Shown here in pieces: positions 1-9,194 of a DNA stretch of 64,000 bases (positions are counted from its first letter, which is position 1; each line of letters begins with the position of its first letter). The DNA is from Cognataquiflexum rubidum. Its GTDB lineage: Bacteria > Bacteroidota > Bacteroidia > Cytophagales > Cyclobacteriaceae. Both the position numbers and the translations under genes were made by a program. The notes beneath the pieces are model-generated. The model had not been told where the DNA came from and did no database searches. It was given only the letters and a program-made list of their open reading frames with translations. The stretch lies in NCBI RefSeq assembly GCF_022538115.1, contig NZ_JAKZAL010000007.1, positions 124,001 through 188,000 on the forward strand. The letters run 5' to 3'.

Positions 1-1
1 G

Positions 2-1171
2 GGACTTGAACTGGGGATTCTTCAACATGAATTAACCCATATTAAAGAAAAACACAGCATAGATATCCTTTTAATAGAGCTTTTGAAATCTGTCTTTTGG
101 TTTAATCCGATATTCCTATTATATAAAAAGGCCATTCAGCTCAACCATGAGTTTTTGGCAGACCGAGAAGTTATTGCAGGTTCGAATGATATAATTCAAT
201 ACCAGAAATTATTGATTTCGAAGGTCATAGGAGAGGAGTTTGTATTCAATCTCAGTAGCCCGATCAATTATTCGGTAACAAAAAACAGGCTGATTATGAT
301 GAAAAAAACAACTTCAAAACGTCGGTCCTTGTTGCTCAAAATGGGAATGATACCGGTAATGGTACTGATGGGAGCGGCATTTAGCCAATCCACAGCAAAC
401 CAAAGCAAGAAGTCAATTTTGCAGGATTTCTTGGTCAAGGATTTTGAAACATATATCAATGAAGCTTTAAGTGAGGAGTCTGATTTTATAATAGAATTGG
501 AAAAATTGGACATCGGAGGTGCAAAGGCAGCCTATATGAAATTGACGGCCGATGAAAAGTCAAAATTTACGGAGTTTCCAATCTTGGAAGATGAGGCTTT
601 GTCATACTTAGTGGAACTTCAAAAGGCAAAAGACAGAATCAAAGTCAGAATTAACTTTTCGAGCCCTCCAAAAAAAATGTCCATATCTGAAGACGTTTGG
701 ACTAATTGGCTGAAATCAAAAAATATTGAAGTCATTGTTGATGATAAGAAGGAAGATATATCCATTCTTAGCAATTATTCGCCCAAAGATTTTGCGCTGT
801 ATGAGGTAAGGGGAGTGGAAAAAAAGAAATTTCTAAAACCTGAACAATATAGACTGACATTGACAACCCATGATCATTTTTACGATAAATTCATCACTTC
901 AAGGAAGAAAATACAGACAATCAGTGCAGCGTATCAAAACGGGGATATCGCCGAAATCCCGTATTTTATGAAGTATGTCTTAATGAATCCAAACGGGGAG
1001 TTGGAAGAATATTTTCCTGAAAATTATCTTCAGCGCGCACTTGAGGCGATTTTGACCCATGAATTTAAAGATTTCCCTAGCGCAAACGCAATCATGGATA
1101 TCAGAAAAGGCTTTTGGATCAATGTCACCAGGAACGGACAAAAAGAAATGGTGGTGGTTTCTTACAATTGA
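2..1171 (+). CDS. BlaR1-type M56 metallopeptidase, C-terminal part (5' end outside window)
   Basis: The reading frame is open from the left edge, so this is the C-terminal part of a longer membrane protein. The first visible codons contain HELTH (about bases 29-43), the HExxH zinc site of M56 peptidases, followed by the family's 'FWFNP' and 'NHEFLADREV' stretches. The apparent start at base 83 is only an internal TTG. After a hydrophobic segment (about bases 340-395) the protein continues as a roughly 250-residue domain that I cannot name, probably the extracytoplasmic sensor. Known M56/BlaR1 proteins usually sit beside a BlaI-type repressor and cleave it or transmit a cell-envelope signal. 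Such a repressor would lie upstream, outside the window. The family call is secure; the signal sensed is unknown. Confidence 0.8.
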   Translation, partial: GLELGILQHELTHIKEKHSIDILLIELLKSVFWFNPIFLLYKKAIQLNHEFLADREVIAGSNDIIQYQKLLISKVIGEEFVFNLSSPINYSVTKNRLIMMKKTTSKRRSLLLKMGMIPVMVLMGAAFSQSTANQSKKSILQDFLVKDFETYINEALSEESDFIIELEKLDIGGAKAAYMKLTADEKSKFTEFPILEDEALSYLVELQKAKDRIKVRINFSSPPKKMSISEDVWTNWLKSKNIEVIVDDKKEDISILSNYSPKDFALYEVRGVEKKKFLKPEQYRLTLTTHDHFYDKFITSRKKIQTISAAYQNGDIAEIPYFMKYVLMNPNGELEEYFPENYLQRALEAILTHEFKDFPSANAIMDIRKGFWINVTRNGQKEMVVVSYN

Positions 1172-1242
1172 CGGCAGATAACCTGAAAATGCTAGAAAAT
1201 CAGGGCGCTTTCAGGCTATCTGGATCAATCTTAATTTCATGA

Positions 1243-2784
1243 TCAATAAGCAAAAGTCGTCAAGTGGGTGGCTGAAAATGTCTTGAAAACTTTGGCCATA
1301 TATTCACATTGTTGCGCATATATGCCGGGATTGTTGCAGTCAAGACCTCCCAAAGTGGCAGTGAGAACGATAAATTCTGCAGGAATCGGAATCGTAGACA
1401 CAGACATAAATGTTTTTTCACTTGACATTAACACAGTCATATATACATAGACCACATAGGTAAGACCATCCTGCCCGGTAATTCCCTCATTGGCAGCAGA
1501 AAGCACCCAGGCGATTTTCCGGTCAGGACCAAAATCCAAGGTATAGGAGTATTCTTCATCTATTGTGAATCCGCTTAGACCATACCTTTCCGCAAAATTG
1601 GTGTTGATTAGCTCTCCTACGGTTACAAGCAATTCATCAAAATCAGTTTCTGAAAAATCATTTTTAATTCCGATATGGTAGATATTCATGCCGTCATCTA
1701 TATCAGAAACCACCTGAAAAGCTTCTTCTTCATTGCTGTAAATCAATTCCTGCTCAACAGGTACGGCCAATACCACTCCGTTGTTGATGTCTTCAAAAAT
1801 ATTGAACCGCATGCCTTCATAGTCGAGGGTTATTTTTATATCCCCTTCCAATTCATCAGCAAATTTCATCAGGTTTTCAGGGTCATCAGAGGTTTCAACC
1901 ATTTCCATCAATGACCTGTTTTTGGTAGGATAAAATTCAAATTCATCTGTCTCCACAGGATCTGCATATGTTTGCTTTATCAGTTGCTCTTCTACATTTT
2001 CGGTGTTGTCAGCCGTTGTTTCAATCCTTACATCGGCAGAGAAGAGCTGTGACAAAGTCTCGAAATTTGCAGGTAGGGTAGTCACACTAGAACTTTCAAG
2101 TTCGGTAATATATTTTGCGGGAATGATCCAGCTCACATTGCTGGCACCTTTTTCCAGACCTCCATCCCCGACACCGATAAGCCTTCCCTGCGGGTCAAAA
2201 ACCGGAGCTCCCGAAAAACCGGGTAACAAGCTCCCCTCAAGGTAAAGGATATTGAGATCCAAAGCAGGAAAACCAATCCTTTCTAAAGCCACTTTATCTT
2301 TGTTAGGAAGTAGACTGATCAAAGTTTCTGGTTTGACATCTCCTTTTCGAAGTATCCTTGAAGAACTTCCTGGTGCGCCACTGTTAAATCCGAATGCAAA
2401 GACATCAGACCCTAACTTTATTGGCCCAACATGAAAATTGTTGATTGGAGCAACCCCTATCGGAACAGGGTCTTGACCGGGAAGTACTTCGAGCAAAACC
2501 AAGTCAGCTTTTTGGAGCACTTTTTTAATTTTGACATTTCTCCAAGCTTGGTTCATAAATAATACTTTGATCGTCCCAGTCTTGCTCATTCCATGCAAAG
2601 AGGTTACAACTTGGTTAGGTGTTTTCCAGACAAATCCTGTCAATACCTTAGATTCTCTTGCATTAATAGTGACTACGACCCTTACGAGGGAATTTTTGAT
2701 CTGATCAGGATCGAGTTGTTGGCCTTGTGAATAAAAGATGGCCGACAAAACAAATAGGAAAATAAGGACTGTTCTTTTCATCAT
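1243..2784 (-). CDS. Secreted trypsin-like serine protease (Tryp_2 family) with unknown C-terminal domain
   Basis: A cleavable signal peptide (residues 1-22, ending SQGQQ) precedes a chymotrypsin-fold domain of about residues 28-230. The triad can be placed at H64 (TSLHGM), D94 (KADLVLLEV) and S191 (PGFSGAPVFD). The nucleophile motif is GFSGAP rather than GNSGGP, so activity is likely but the oxyanion loop is atypical. Residues 270-513 form a second acidic domain that I do not recognise. The start codon overlaps the stop of the upstream membrane-protein gene by 4 bases (ATGA), which implies translational coupling. Expected location is the periplasm. A HtrA-like housekeeping role is less likely because no PDZ domain is visible. 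Confidence 0.75.
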   Translation of the reverse strand: MMKRTVLIFLFVLSAIFYSQGQQLDPDQIKNSLVRVVVTINARESKVLTGFVWKTPNQVVTSLHGMSKTGTIKVLFMNQAWRNVKIKKVLQKADLVLLEVLPGQDPVPIGVAPINNFHVGPIKLGSDVFAFGFNSGAPGSSSRILRKGDVKPETLISLLPNKDKVALERIGFPALDLNILYLEGSLLPGFSGAPVFDPQGRLIGVGDGGLEKGASNVSWIIPAKYITELESSSVTTLPANFETLSQLFSADVRIETTADNTENVEEQLIKQTYADPVETDEFEFYPTKNRSLMEMVETSDDPENLMKFADELEGDIKITLDYEGMRFNIFEDINNGVVLAVPVEQELIYSNEEEAFQVVSDIDDGMNIYHIGIKNDFSETDFDELLVTVGELINTNFAERYGLSGFTIDEEYSYTLDFGPDRKIAWVLSAANEGITGQDGLTYVVYVYMTVLMSSEKTFMSVSTIPIPAEFIVLTATLGGLDCNNPGIYAQQCEYMAKVFKTFSATHLTTFAY

Positions 2785-3656
2785 TTAAAAACATTAATAA
2801 TGGCTCCGTAGATTATTGCTCTTTCAGCTTCTGAAAACTGGCTTTGGGCATTCGAAACAAGACTTTTCCAGTTTTCGCCCGAAGCCGAAATCTGGTTTTC
2901 AATTTCCCCAATAGAACTGTTCGGGTCGATGGCTTTGATCTGTTCCGTGTTTGCAATTTTGTACGGCTCTGAGGAGGATGAATTACAGAAGCTGTCCCGT
3001 ACCATCAAAAGAGACTTTCTTGTGAGTTCTTCCGGAAGGTCGCTTTGGAATGTGTCAGCAAATTTTCTCCAAATACCTTCTGTAGACTTGAAGGTATTGA
3101 CCATTTCGGACACAGGGGTTTCGGCAGTCATGTAGTACAAAACATCACAATCTGATGAATTGACAACGGTGGAATACAACAAACTCGCCTCTCTTTGGGC
3201 CTTGGAAGTATCAGATTTGATAAAACCCATGATCAGATTTCTAGCTTCCTCATCTGAAAACCCAATGGATTTGTACTCTTCCATTTTGTCCTTGAGGGTA
3301 GGGGCAAAGGGGTTGTTGGCCCGCAGGTAAAGTCCGGCAATAATCCCAACTACCGTGAAAAGTCCAAAAGAACCAATCCTGAGACTTTTGACAGGGTCTA
3401 AATATTTCTCGTTTAATCCTATCAAAACAGCCAGCAGGGATGAAACGGTAGCGATAACCCCGCTGACTACCGGGGACAAGGTGGTAGACAATAATATCCC
3501 CAACAAAAGCCCGATCCCAAGCCCATTAAAAATCGCCGAAAAGGCGTTCATAAAAGTCATTTTTTTGGGCTCAGCACTTTCTCCGCCTGTGACGAGTTGT
3601 GTTCCTGACTGAAAGGTTTCGATGATTGAACCTAATTTTGAGTCATTTTCTTCCAT
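2781..3656 (-). CDS. Membrane protein of unknown function, coupled to the protease gene
   Basis: This 291-residue protein has a cytoplasmic-looking N-terminus (about 1-35), then three hydrophobic segments around residues 38-60, 66-82 and 96-112. A soluble C-terminal half with regularly spaced charged helices follows. No catalytic motif is visible. It is the first gene of a two-gene unit with the trypsin-like protease, with a 4-base overlap, so the two products probably act together at the inner membrane, with the protease working outside. Whether it anchors, regulates or is cleaved by the protease cannot be read from sequence. I do not recognise the family. Confidence 0.6.
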   Translation of the reverse strand: MEENDSKLGSIIETFQSGTQLVTGGESAEPKKMTFMNAFSAIFNGLGIGLLLGILLSTTLSPVVSGVIATVSSLLAVLIGLNEKYLDPVKSLRIGSFGLFTVVGIIAGLYLRANNPFAPTLKDKMEEYKSIGFSDEEARNLIMGFIKSDTSKAQREASLLYSTVVNSSDCDVLYYMTAETPVSEMVNTFKSTEGIWRKFADTFQSDLPEELTRKSLLMVRDSFCNSSSSEPYKIANTEQIKAIDPNSSIGEIENQISASGENWKSLVSNAQSQFSEAERAIIYGAIINVFK

Positions 3657-3913
3657 AAATTTTTAATAGAAAAGTTTGGTGAAAAAAAACCGATTGAAGC
3701 TTTTTCGATGAAAGACTATATAGAATCTTTCATTTTTTTGAACTGATTGGAATTATTGCTTGAGTTCATAATTCTGAATAGTTGGCTATGCTATTCGAAT
3801 CAGAGTTAAAGTTCCTTATTGTAAAGAGTTACTTTACTGAAAAAATCAGAATAAAATTTGATTATTCCTAGTATTTAAAAAGGTATTGTTTTGTTTAATC
3901 TTCAATAGATTAT

Positions 3914-3957
3914 ATAAAAAAGGGGATTAGCAAAATTTGTTTTGCCAATCCCCTTCT
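3914..3957 (-). terminator. Rho-independent terminator of the GH67-GH10 unit
   Basis: On the minus strand a 16-base stem (3940-3955 with 3920-3935, one G-U pair) with a 4-base loop is followed by a run of T. It lies 55 bases past the GH10 stop. The rest of the 354-base gap 3657-4010 shows nothing further that I recognise. Confidence 0.85.
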
Positions 3958-4010
3958 AAAAATTTGTACCTAATCTGGATTCCTCCAATAGGAGAATTGG
4001 TAACAGGCTA

Positions 4011-5123
4011 TCAGCGAACTGACCTACTTTCTAGGATTTCCTTGATCACATCAGTTTTTTCATCATAATTTCTATCAAATGGTAATGGAAAGGCGGTTCT
4101 TCCTCTCATTGGCCAGTTGTTCAACCAACTTCCTCCATCATGGATTCCCCAAAAGGTAATCCTTGTGATTTTGTCTCTATGCTTGAAAAAAAGCGCAAAC
4201 AATTCCCCATATCGTTTTGCTAATTTTTCTTGGATTTCAATAGGAAGACCTTCTTTGTAGGGATTGAATTTTTCATCCGACTCAAAGGTGGCATCTATGT
4301 CCGCTCCGTGTCTGTTGACAGGGTTTGGAAGTACATCGATGTCCAATTCGGTGAACATCACCTTAAAACCTGCTTCAGATATGGCTACAATGGAAGCTTC
4401 AATCTGTTCGATAGAAGGAGACACAAGTCCATAATGTCCCTGCATCCCAATACCGTCTATTCTGATTCCCTCGGCGCGGAGCTCTTTTGCCAATAATATA
4501 GCAGTGTTCCTTTTTTCAGGTTTCCACATGTTGTAGTCATTGTAATACAATTCTGCATCAGGATCCATTTGGTTGGCTTTAATAAAAGCCCTTTTGATAA
4601 AGTCCTTTCCCGCCGCATTGTACCATTTGGAAGTTCTCATTTTGCCATCATCAAAAATGGCCTCATTGACCACATCCCAACCATGCACTTTTCCTTTGTA
4701 CCGACCCACCACCGCTTCAATATGGTCTTCCATTCTTTTTAGTAATGCATCTTTTCCTAGGAGGTTTTTATCGGCATCTTCAAAAACCCAATTAGGGGTT
4801 TGGTTGTGCCAAACCAAGGTGTGGCCCACTATGAAAGCGTCTAATTTTTCGCCTAATGCCACAAACTTGTCTACCGGGTCAAAATTATACTTATCGGGCT
4901 CGGGATGAATCGGTCCCCATTTCATCAGGTTTTCCCCTGTGATGCTGTTGAAATGCTTTTCTAAGACAGCAATGGCTTTAGGTTCCTGACCGTTGACTTG
5001 CCGGTTGTTCAAAGCAGCTCCGATTTTGAAGGAATCTTCAAAAGCATCTTTCATTCCCACTTGGGCTTGAGATGAAAGCGAGAGGAGAAATAGACAGATT
5101 GAAAATAGGAGTATAGGTTTCAT
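4011..5123 (-). CDS. Endo-1,4-beta-xylanase, glycoside hydrolase family 10
   Basis: The protein cleaves internal beta-1,4 bonds of xylan. A signal peptide (1-20) is followed by a single GH10 TIM barrel; 370 residues is the usual size without extra binding modules. The family signatures are clear: GHTLVWHNQTP (substrate binding, around 100-110), WDVVNEA with acid/base E154, FTELDID with nucleophile E259, and WGIHDGGSW near the C-terminus. It follows the GH67 gene with an 11-base gap and shares its terminator, so the two form an operon whose products release and process glucuronosylated xylo-oligosaccharides. Without a lipobox it is probably periplasmic or secreted. Confidence 0.95.
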   Translation of the reverse strand: MKPILLFSICLFLLSLSSQAQVGMKDAFEDSFKIGAALNNRQVNGQEPKAIAVLEKHFNSITGENLMKWGPIHPEPDKYNFDPVDKFVALGEKLDAFIVGHTLVWHNQTPNWVFEDADKNLLGKDALLKRMEDHIEAVVGRYKGKVHGWDVVNEAIFDDGKMRTSKWYNAAGKDFIKRAFIKANQMDPDAELYYNDYNMWKPEKRNTAILLAKELRAEGIRIDGIGMQGHYGLVSPSIEQIEASIVAISEAGFKVMFTELDIDVLPNPVNRHGADIDATFESDEKFNPYKEGLPIEIQEKLAKRYGELFALFFKHRDKITRITFWGIHDGGSWLNNWPMRGRTAFPLPFDRNYDEKTDVIKEILESRSVR

Positions 5124-5134
5124 GGGTATGTGTA

Positions 5135-7282
5135 TTAAATGCCTGGAACAAAATTTCTTTTAAAGTTTACATAGTAATTCAAATCATATTTAGGTTTTTC
5201 AACCCCGACAGGAAGCGGCATTTTGGAAAATTGCTGAAAGTACAGCAGGCAGGAGTCCCGCCACCATTCGGCTTCAGCTACCTGGATTTTTAAAAAAGAG
5301 CTGATGTGTTCAAATCTCTCTCTGTCTATTTTTCCCTCCAGGCCGGACCATTGGGATTGCATCCATCTTGCTCCTTCAACCCCCTTTTGGTAGCGCAAAG
5401 CCATTTCTGTCCATAATGTATTTCCTGTATTCAGTTTTTTGTCCCATGGGACTCTATGAAACCAAAGCAAATGCTCCAATGGGATCTTGTCTGCATTTCC
5501 CCAAATCTTTTTCCATTCAGGATGGTATTGCGCCAAGGCATTACTTCCTTTATCTGTGCGGTCAAACCCAATGCCGTCTACCGATGCTTTGTGATAGTAA
5601 GTAGCTGTCCAATCTTCCCTACCGCCACCTGTCACCCAAGGCCCGGGTCCCCAATGATGGCTTCTAGCCATGATATGGTGCAATCCCAATGGGGTCATAT
5701 AATTGACCAAAATTTCATGGGATTGGAGCATGATCTCTGAGGAGGTTTTCACGAATTCGGCATCGTTGGTATATGTCATTTTCAGCCAATCCTTGGCAAT
5801 ATCGTCAATATTGCTATCCGGATTCCAAGCTAATTTTCCAAACGCATACCAATCAGCTTGGGCTGTTGGATGGCCGGTCCAGTTTCTGTCTGTTCCAATA
5901 TTGGCCACACCGGCTATACCCGTAAGGGGGTAGCCGTGAAGGCTTCCGTCTATAACTTTGCTGACAGTACTCCCTTTTCCTTTGGCATAGGTATCAGACT
6001 GTAGCACCTCTTTCCACATGGTGGCTAGATTTACCCAATGTGTTTCTTGGCCTAGATATTCCTTTGTAATCTGGAATTCCATCATCAAAGGGGTTTGTGG
6101 CATGGCGCCAAAAAGCGGATGAAATGGTTCCCTAGGCTGAAAGTCAAGCGGTCCGTTTTTGACCTGCACGATCACATTGTCCCTGAACTTCCCATCCAAA
6201 GGTTTGAATTCATCATAAGCCTGCTTGATTCTGTCGGTTGGTGTCTTTTCATTGTAGACAAATGCCCGCCACATCACAATCCCGCCAAAAGGCTTGACAG
6301 CATCCGCAAGCATATTCGCCCCGTCGGCTTGTGTTCGTCCATAATTGTGCGGACCGGGTTGTCCTTCGGAATCGGCCTTGACCAAAAAGCCTCCAAAATC
6401 GGGTATGTAGGAATATATCTCTTCGGTTTTCTTTTTCCACCAAGCCTGCACAGCCGGATCCAAGGGGTCGGCAGTCGGCAGACTGTCCAATATCATTGGG
6501 GCATTGAACCTTGCCGTGAGGTAAATTTTAATGCCATAAGGTCTGAATGCATCAGCGATGGCGGCTGATTTTTCCAGATATTCAGGAGTCAGGACCAAGG
6601 CATTGGCATTGACATTGGTGATCGAGGTTCCATTGATCCCGATCGAAGCATTGGCCCGGGCATAGTCGATGTATTGCTGATCGATATGCATCGGAAGCCG
6701 GTGCCAATTCCAAATACTGAAGCCGGCATATCCTCTTTCTACTGTCCTGTTGAGGTTATCCCAATGGTTGAGAAGCCTTTTTTGGATTTTGGGATTTTCC
6801 AGAAGGTCAAGGTTTTCCAGTTTTTCCCTTGTCTGTATGGCTTTCAAAAAAGCAAAAGTGCCATACAACAGGCCAATATCTGTTTTTGCGGTGATGATGA
6901 TTTTTCCCTGAAAAGATTTCAGCCAATACCCTTCTTCTTTGATTTCATCTAGCTTCGGCCCCAGTTTGCCTTTGGTGTCAGCCGGTAAGTCATCGGTTTT
7001 GAGCACCCAGGTCAAATTTGATCCGGTAGTTTTTGAAAAAACAGGAGAAATGTATTGGCCGAAAAAACCTTCCGAGGCGATTTTAAATTCTTTTTGAATG
7101 ACCTTTTGGGTAGCAGATGCTCCAGCTATGGTGATGTGTTCGAGATAGTCACGGTAATAATCGCCAACTGCCTTGTTTTCAAAGGGTAGATATTGGAGCC
7201 AAAGTTTATACCCGTCATTGGCAAAAGAGGCATTTACGCATGCCACAAGCAAAAGGAAAATTGCTGCTTTTTTGATTTTCAT
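5135..7282 (-). CDS. Xylan alpha-1,2-glucuronidase, glycoside hydrolase family 67
   Basis: It removes (4-O-methyl)glucuronic acid from the non-reducing end of aldouronic acids released by GH10 enzymes. A signal peptide (1-21) precedes the N-terminal beta-sandwich domain, the central TIM barrel and the helical C-terminal domain; 715 residues is full length. The expected catalytic residues fall at E306 (KADSEGQPGP), D380 (NGPLDFQPREP) and E408 (KEYLGQ). Their spacing of 74 and 28 residues nearly matches that of characterised GH67 enzymes. It is the promoter-proximal gene of the pair with GH10. GH67 enzymes are usually periplasmic or intracellular; the signal peptide indicates periplasmic here. 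Confidence 0.95.
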   Translation of the reverse strand: MKIKKAAIFLLLVACVNASFANDGYKLWLQYLPFENKAVGDYYRDYLEHITIAGASATQKVIQKEFKIASEGFFGQYISPVFSKTTGSNLTWVLKTDDLPADTKGKLGPKLDEIKEEGYWLKSFQGKIIITAKTDIGLLYGTFAFLKAIQTREKLENLDLLENPKIQKRLLNHWDNLNRTVERGYAGFSIWNWHRLPMHIDQQYIDYARANASIGINGTSITNVNANALVLTPEYLEKSAAIADAFRPYGIKIYLTARFNAPMILDSLPTADPLDPAVQAWWKKKTEEIYSYIPDFGGFLVKADSEGQPGPHNYGRTQADGANMLADAVKPFGGIVMWRAFVYNEKTPTDRIKQAYDEFKPLDGKFRDNVIVQVKNGPLDFQPREPFHPLFGAMPQTPLMMEFQITKEYLGQETHWVNLATMWKEVLQSDTYAKGKGSTVSKVIDGSLHGYPLTGIAGVANIGTDRNWTGHPTAQADWYAFGKLAWNPDSNIDDIAKDWLKMTYTNDAEFVKTSSEIMLQSHEILVNYMTPLGLHHIMARSHHWGPGPWVTGGGREDWTATYYHKASVDGIGFDRTDKGSNALAQYHPEWKKIWGNADKIPLEHLLWFHRVPWDKKLNTGNTLWTEMALRYQKGVEGARWMQSQWSGLEGKIDRERFEHISSFLKIQVAEAEWWRDSCLLYFQQFSKMPLPVGVEKPKYDLNYYVNFKRNFVPGI

Positions 7283-7410
7283 TGTGGATTATATAGGTCT
7301 GATTACTGATCAATGGTCAAGCTAAATAATTTCGAGTGAAAGAATCCTGCATTCTTGATAAGCGGAGTTCAAACGGTGCAGGAAGTTCAGAAAAATAGGT
7401 TTTGTTATCT

Positions 7411-8916
7411 CTAAGAGCCAGTTTCAAAAGCTTTTTCTTCCAATTTACAGATTTGTTGGATGGCATCTCTGCCCGAAAAGGCTGCCGGTGGCAATCCTCC
7501 TCCTGTGGCCACCCAATGACCTGCCATATAAAATCCCTTCAGTTGGTCAAAATGGCTTGAGATTTTGGTCTTGGTAGACCTCGGAGTGGGCAGCCAGCCT
7601 TTAAAGCTCCCGTTGTGATTTCCCGTCCAGTTTTCAAAGGTGATAGGCGTACTGATATCCATGAAATCAACCTGATCGGAAATTCCGGGAAATTCTCTCT
7701 CCAGATTTTTGAGCAATTCCTTTTTGATCCTTGATTTTTCTTCGAGATAAGCTCCATCTCCTTTTTGATAAAGTTTTTGCCAAAATTCAAAATCCGTGTC
7801 AATCATGGCTGTGACCAGGGTTTTTCCTTTTGGAGCAACGGTGGGATCAAAGTTGTAGATTTGAAAGGATACCCTGTCGTGAAGATATGCACCGACCCTC
7901 AGCTTTTTGTCCATGGGAATATTGAGCCCGATGATGGAAGAAGTGACTTTTTCAAATGTGCGGTTGAAACCGGCAGAAAAATACAGGAGAGAGGGAAAAG
8001 TTTTTAAAGTCCTGTAGGCATCCAGTGTACTTTCATCCACATAACCCGGTTCCAGTAACTTGAACAATACCGTATAACCATCACAGGCAGAAACCACATA
8101 ATCAGAAAAGTGGGATACTGAATCTTCAGTTTGGATTCCAACTGCCTTATTGTTTTCAATGATGATTTTAGCGACTTTTTGACCCAACTCCAATTTGCCA
8201 CCAAGGTCCGTATACCTTTTGGTCAGCATCTCGGTAAATTTCCCTGACCCTCCGATAGGATAACCTGCTATTTTATTTGCCGCATAACTCAATTGCAAAA
8301 GCATAAAACTCATGGACATGTCCGGTGACCATAAATTTTCAAAAGCCTTTTTCAGAATTTTCGACTGGAATTTTTTTGCAAATTCCTTGACAGTCATTTC
8401 GTTATATTTTCCCAAGGCAGCCACAGCGGGCATATTGTCCATGAAGATTTTGCTCCAATCCCAAGCCTGTAGCAAACCAAAAGCCCGGTCCATGGTAAAG
8501 TTTGCATCTGAAAGCACCCTGATATTATGGACCAATTCTTGAATCAGTCTTGCATCAACCGGAGATATTGTCAATAAATGTTGCTGAAGTTTGTTTGGGT
8601 CGCTATAAAAATGGACATCTTTTCCTTTGATATTTTTGCACTCCAAAAAACTGTCATGGTAATGGAAATCGAGGTTTTGTAAAACACCAAGATCAGACCA
8701 CATCTTGTGAAAATCTATGCCCGATGCAGAACCGACCAGCCAATGTATGGAACCGTTGACATTGTAACCTGCTTTTTCCCAAGAAGTGCAGGCTCCACCT
8801 GTCCTCTTTCCCATTTCAAAAATAGTGACATCAAATCCGTTGAGCCTTCCGTAAATTCCTGCGGCAAGTCCGGCGACACCACCACCAATAATGTTGATTT
8901 TCTTTAATTCTCGCAT
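7411..8916 (-). CDS. NAD(P)/FAD-dependent oxidoreductase of the phytoene desaturase/retinol saturase type
   Basis: A Rossmann FAD-binding motif (GGGVAGLAAGI, residues 11-21) opens a 501-residue protein with the layout of the CrtI/all-trans-retinol 13,14-reductase superfamily. It has the ERGG-like GKRTGGACTSW stretch and a C-terminal GHWVATGGGLPPAAFSGRDA motif that closes the FAD site. There is no signal peptide, so it is cytoplasmic or membrane-associated. No carotenoid gene is nearby, so the substrate cannot be assigned. It is not obviously part of the xylan locus even though it lies within it. The 278-base gap upstream holds only a short 7-bp-period repeat. Confidence 0.75.
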   Translation of the reverse strand: MRELKKINIIGGGVAGLAAGIYGRLNGFDVTIFEMGKRTGGACTSWEKAGYNVNGSIHWLVGSASGIDFHKMWSDLGVLQNLDFHYHDSFLECKNIKGKDVHFYSDPNKLQQHLLTISPVDARLIQELVHNIRVLSDANFTMDRAFGLLQAWDWSKIFMDNMPAVAALGKYNEMTVKEFAKKFQSKILKKAFENLWSPDMSMSFMLLQLSYAANKIAGYPIGGSGKFTEMLTKRYTDLGGKLELGQKVAKIIIENNKAVGIQTEDSVSHFSDYVVSACDGYTVLFKLLEPGYVDESTLDAYRTLKTFPSLLYFSAGFNRTFEKVTSSIIGLNIPMDKKLRVGAYLHDRVSFQIYNFDPTVAPKGKTLVTAMIDTDFEFWQKLYQKGDGAYLEEKSRIKKELLKNLEREFPGISDQVDFMDISTPITFENWTGNHNGSFKGWLPTPRSTKTKISSHFDQLKGFYMAGHWVATGGGLPPAAFSGRDAIQQICKLEEKAFETGS

Positions 8917-9046
8917 GCTATTTTGGGTTTGATCGAATAAAAAGTTGTGGTAGAGGAGCTTATAAAGATAATCCGAATACGTATGAGTTAAAATTATTTT
9001 GGAATTATATCTTTTGACCTAATGCTAATTGAAAAAAGTCAGGCAT

Positions 9047-9082
9047 GGTCAATCCGTCCATAGTCCACGGTGTACAATCCAC
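9047..9082. repeat. Degenerate 7-bp-period array, AGTCCAT family
   Basis: About five successive heptamers (GGTCAAT, CCGTCCA, TAGTCCA and diverged units) show period seven. They resemble the arrays near 39.6 and 39.7 kb. The copy is weak and degenerate. Confidence 0.4.
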
Positions 9083-9194
9083 TACACTGGATTTTCTATC
9101 CGGGTTTTTATGCTTTGTGTCAAGAATGCTTACGTCCAAAAGAATGAATATTGAGAATCTGCTTTATGGAAGAAAATCCTAAAAATCAGATATT

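Noticed and set aside
83-85. TTG at 83 as the start of the first gene
   Set aside because: The frame is open upstream to the window edge and contains the HELTH zinc motif, so the gene is simply cut by the edge.
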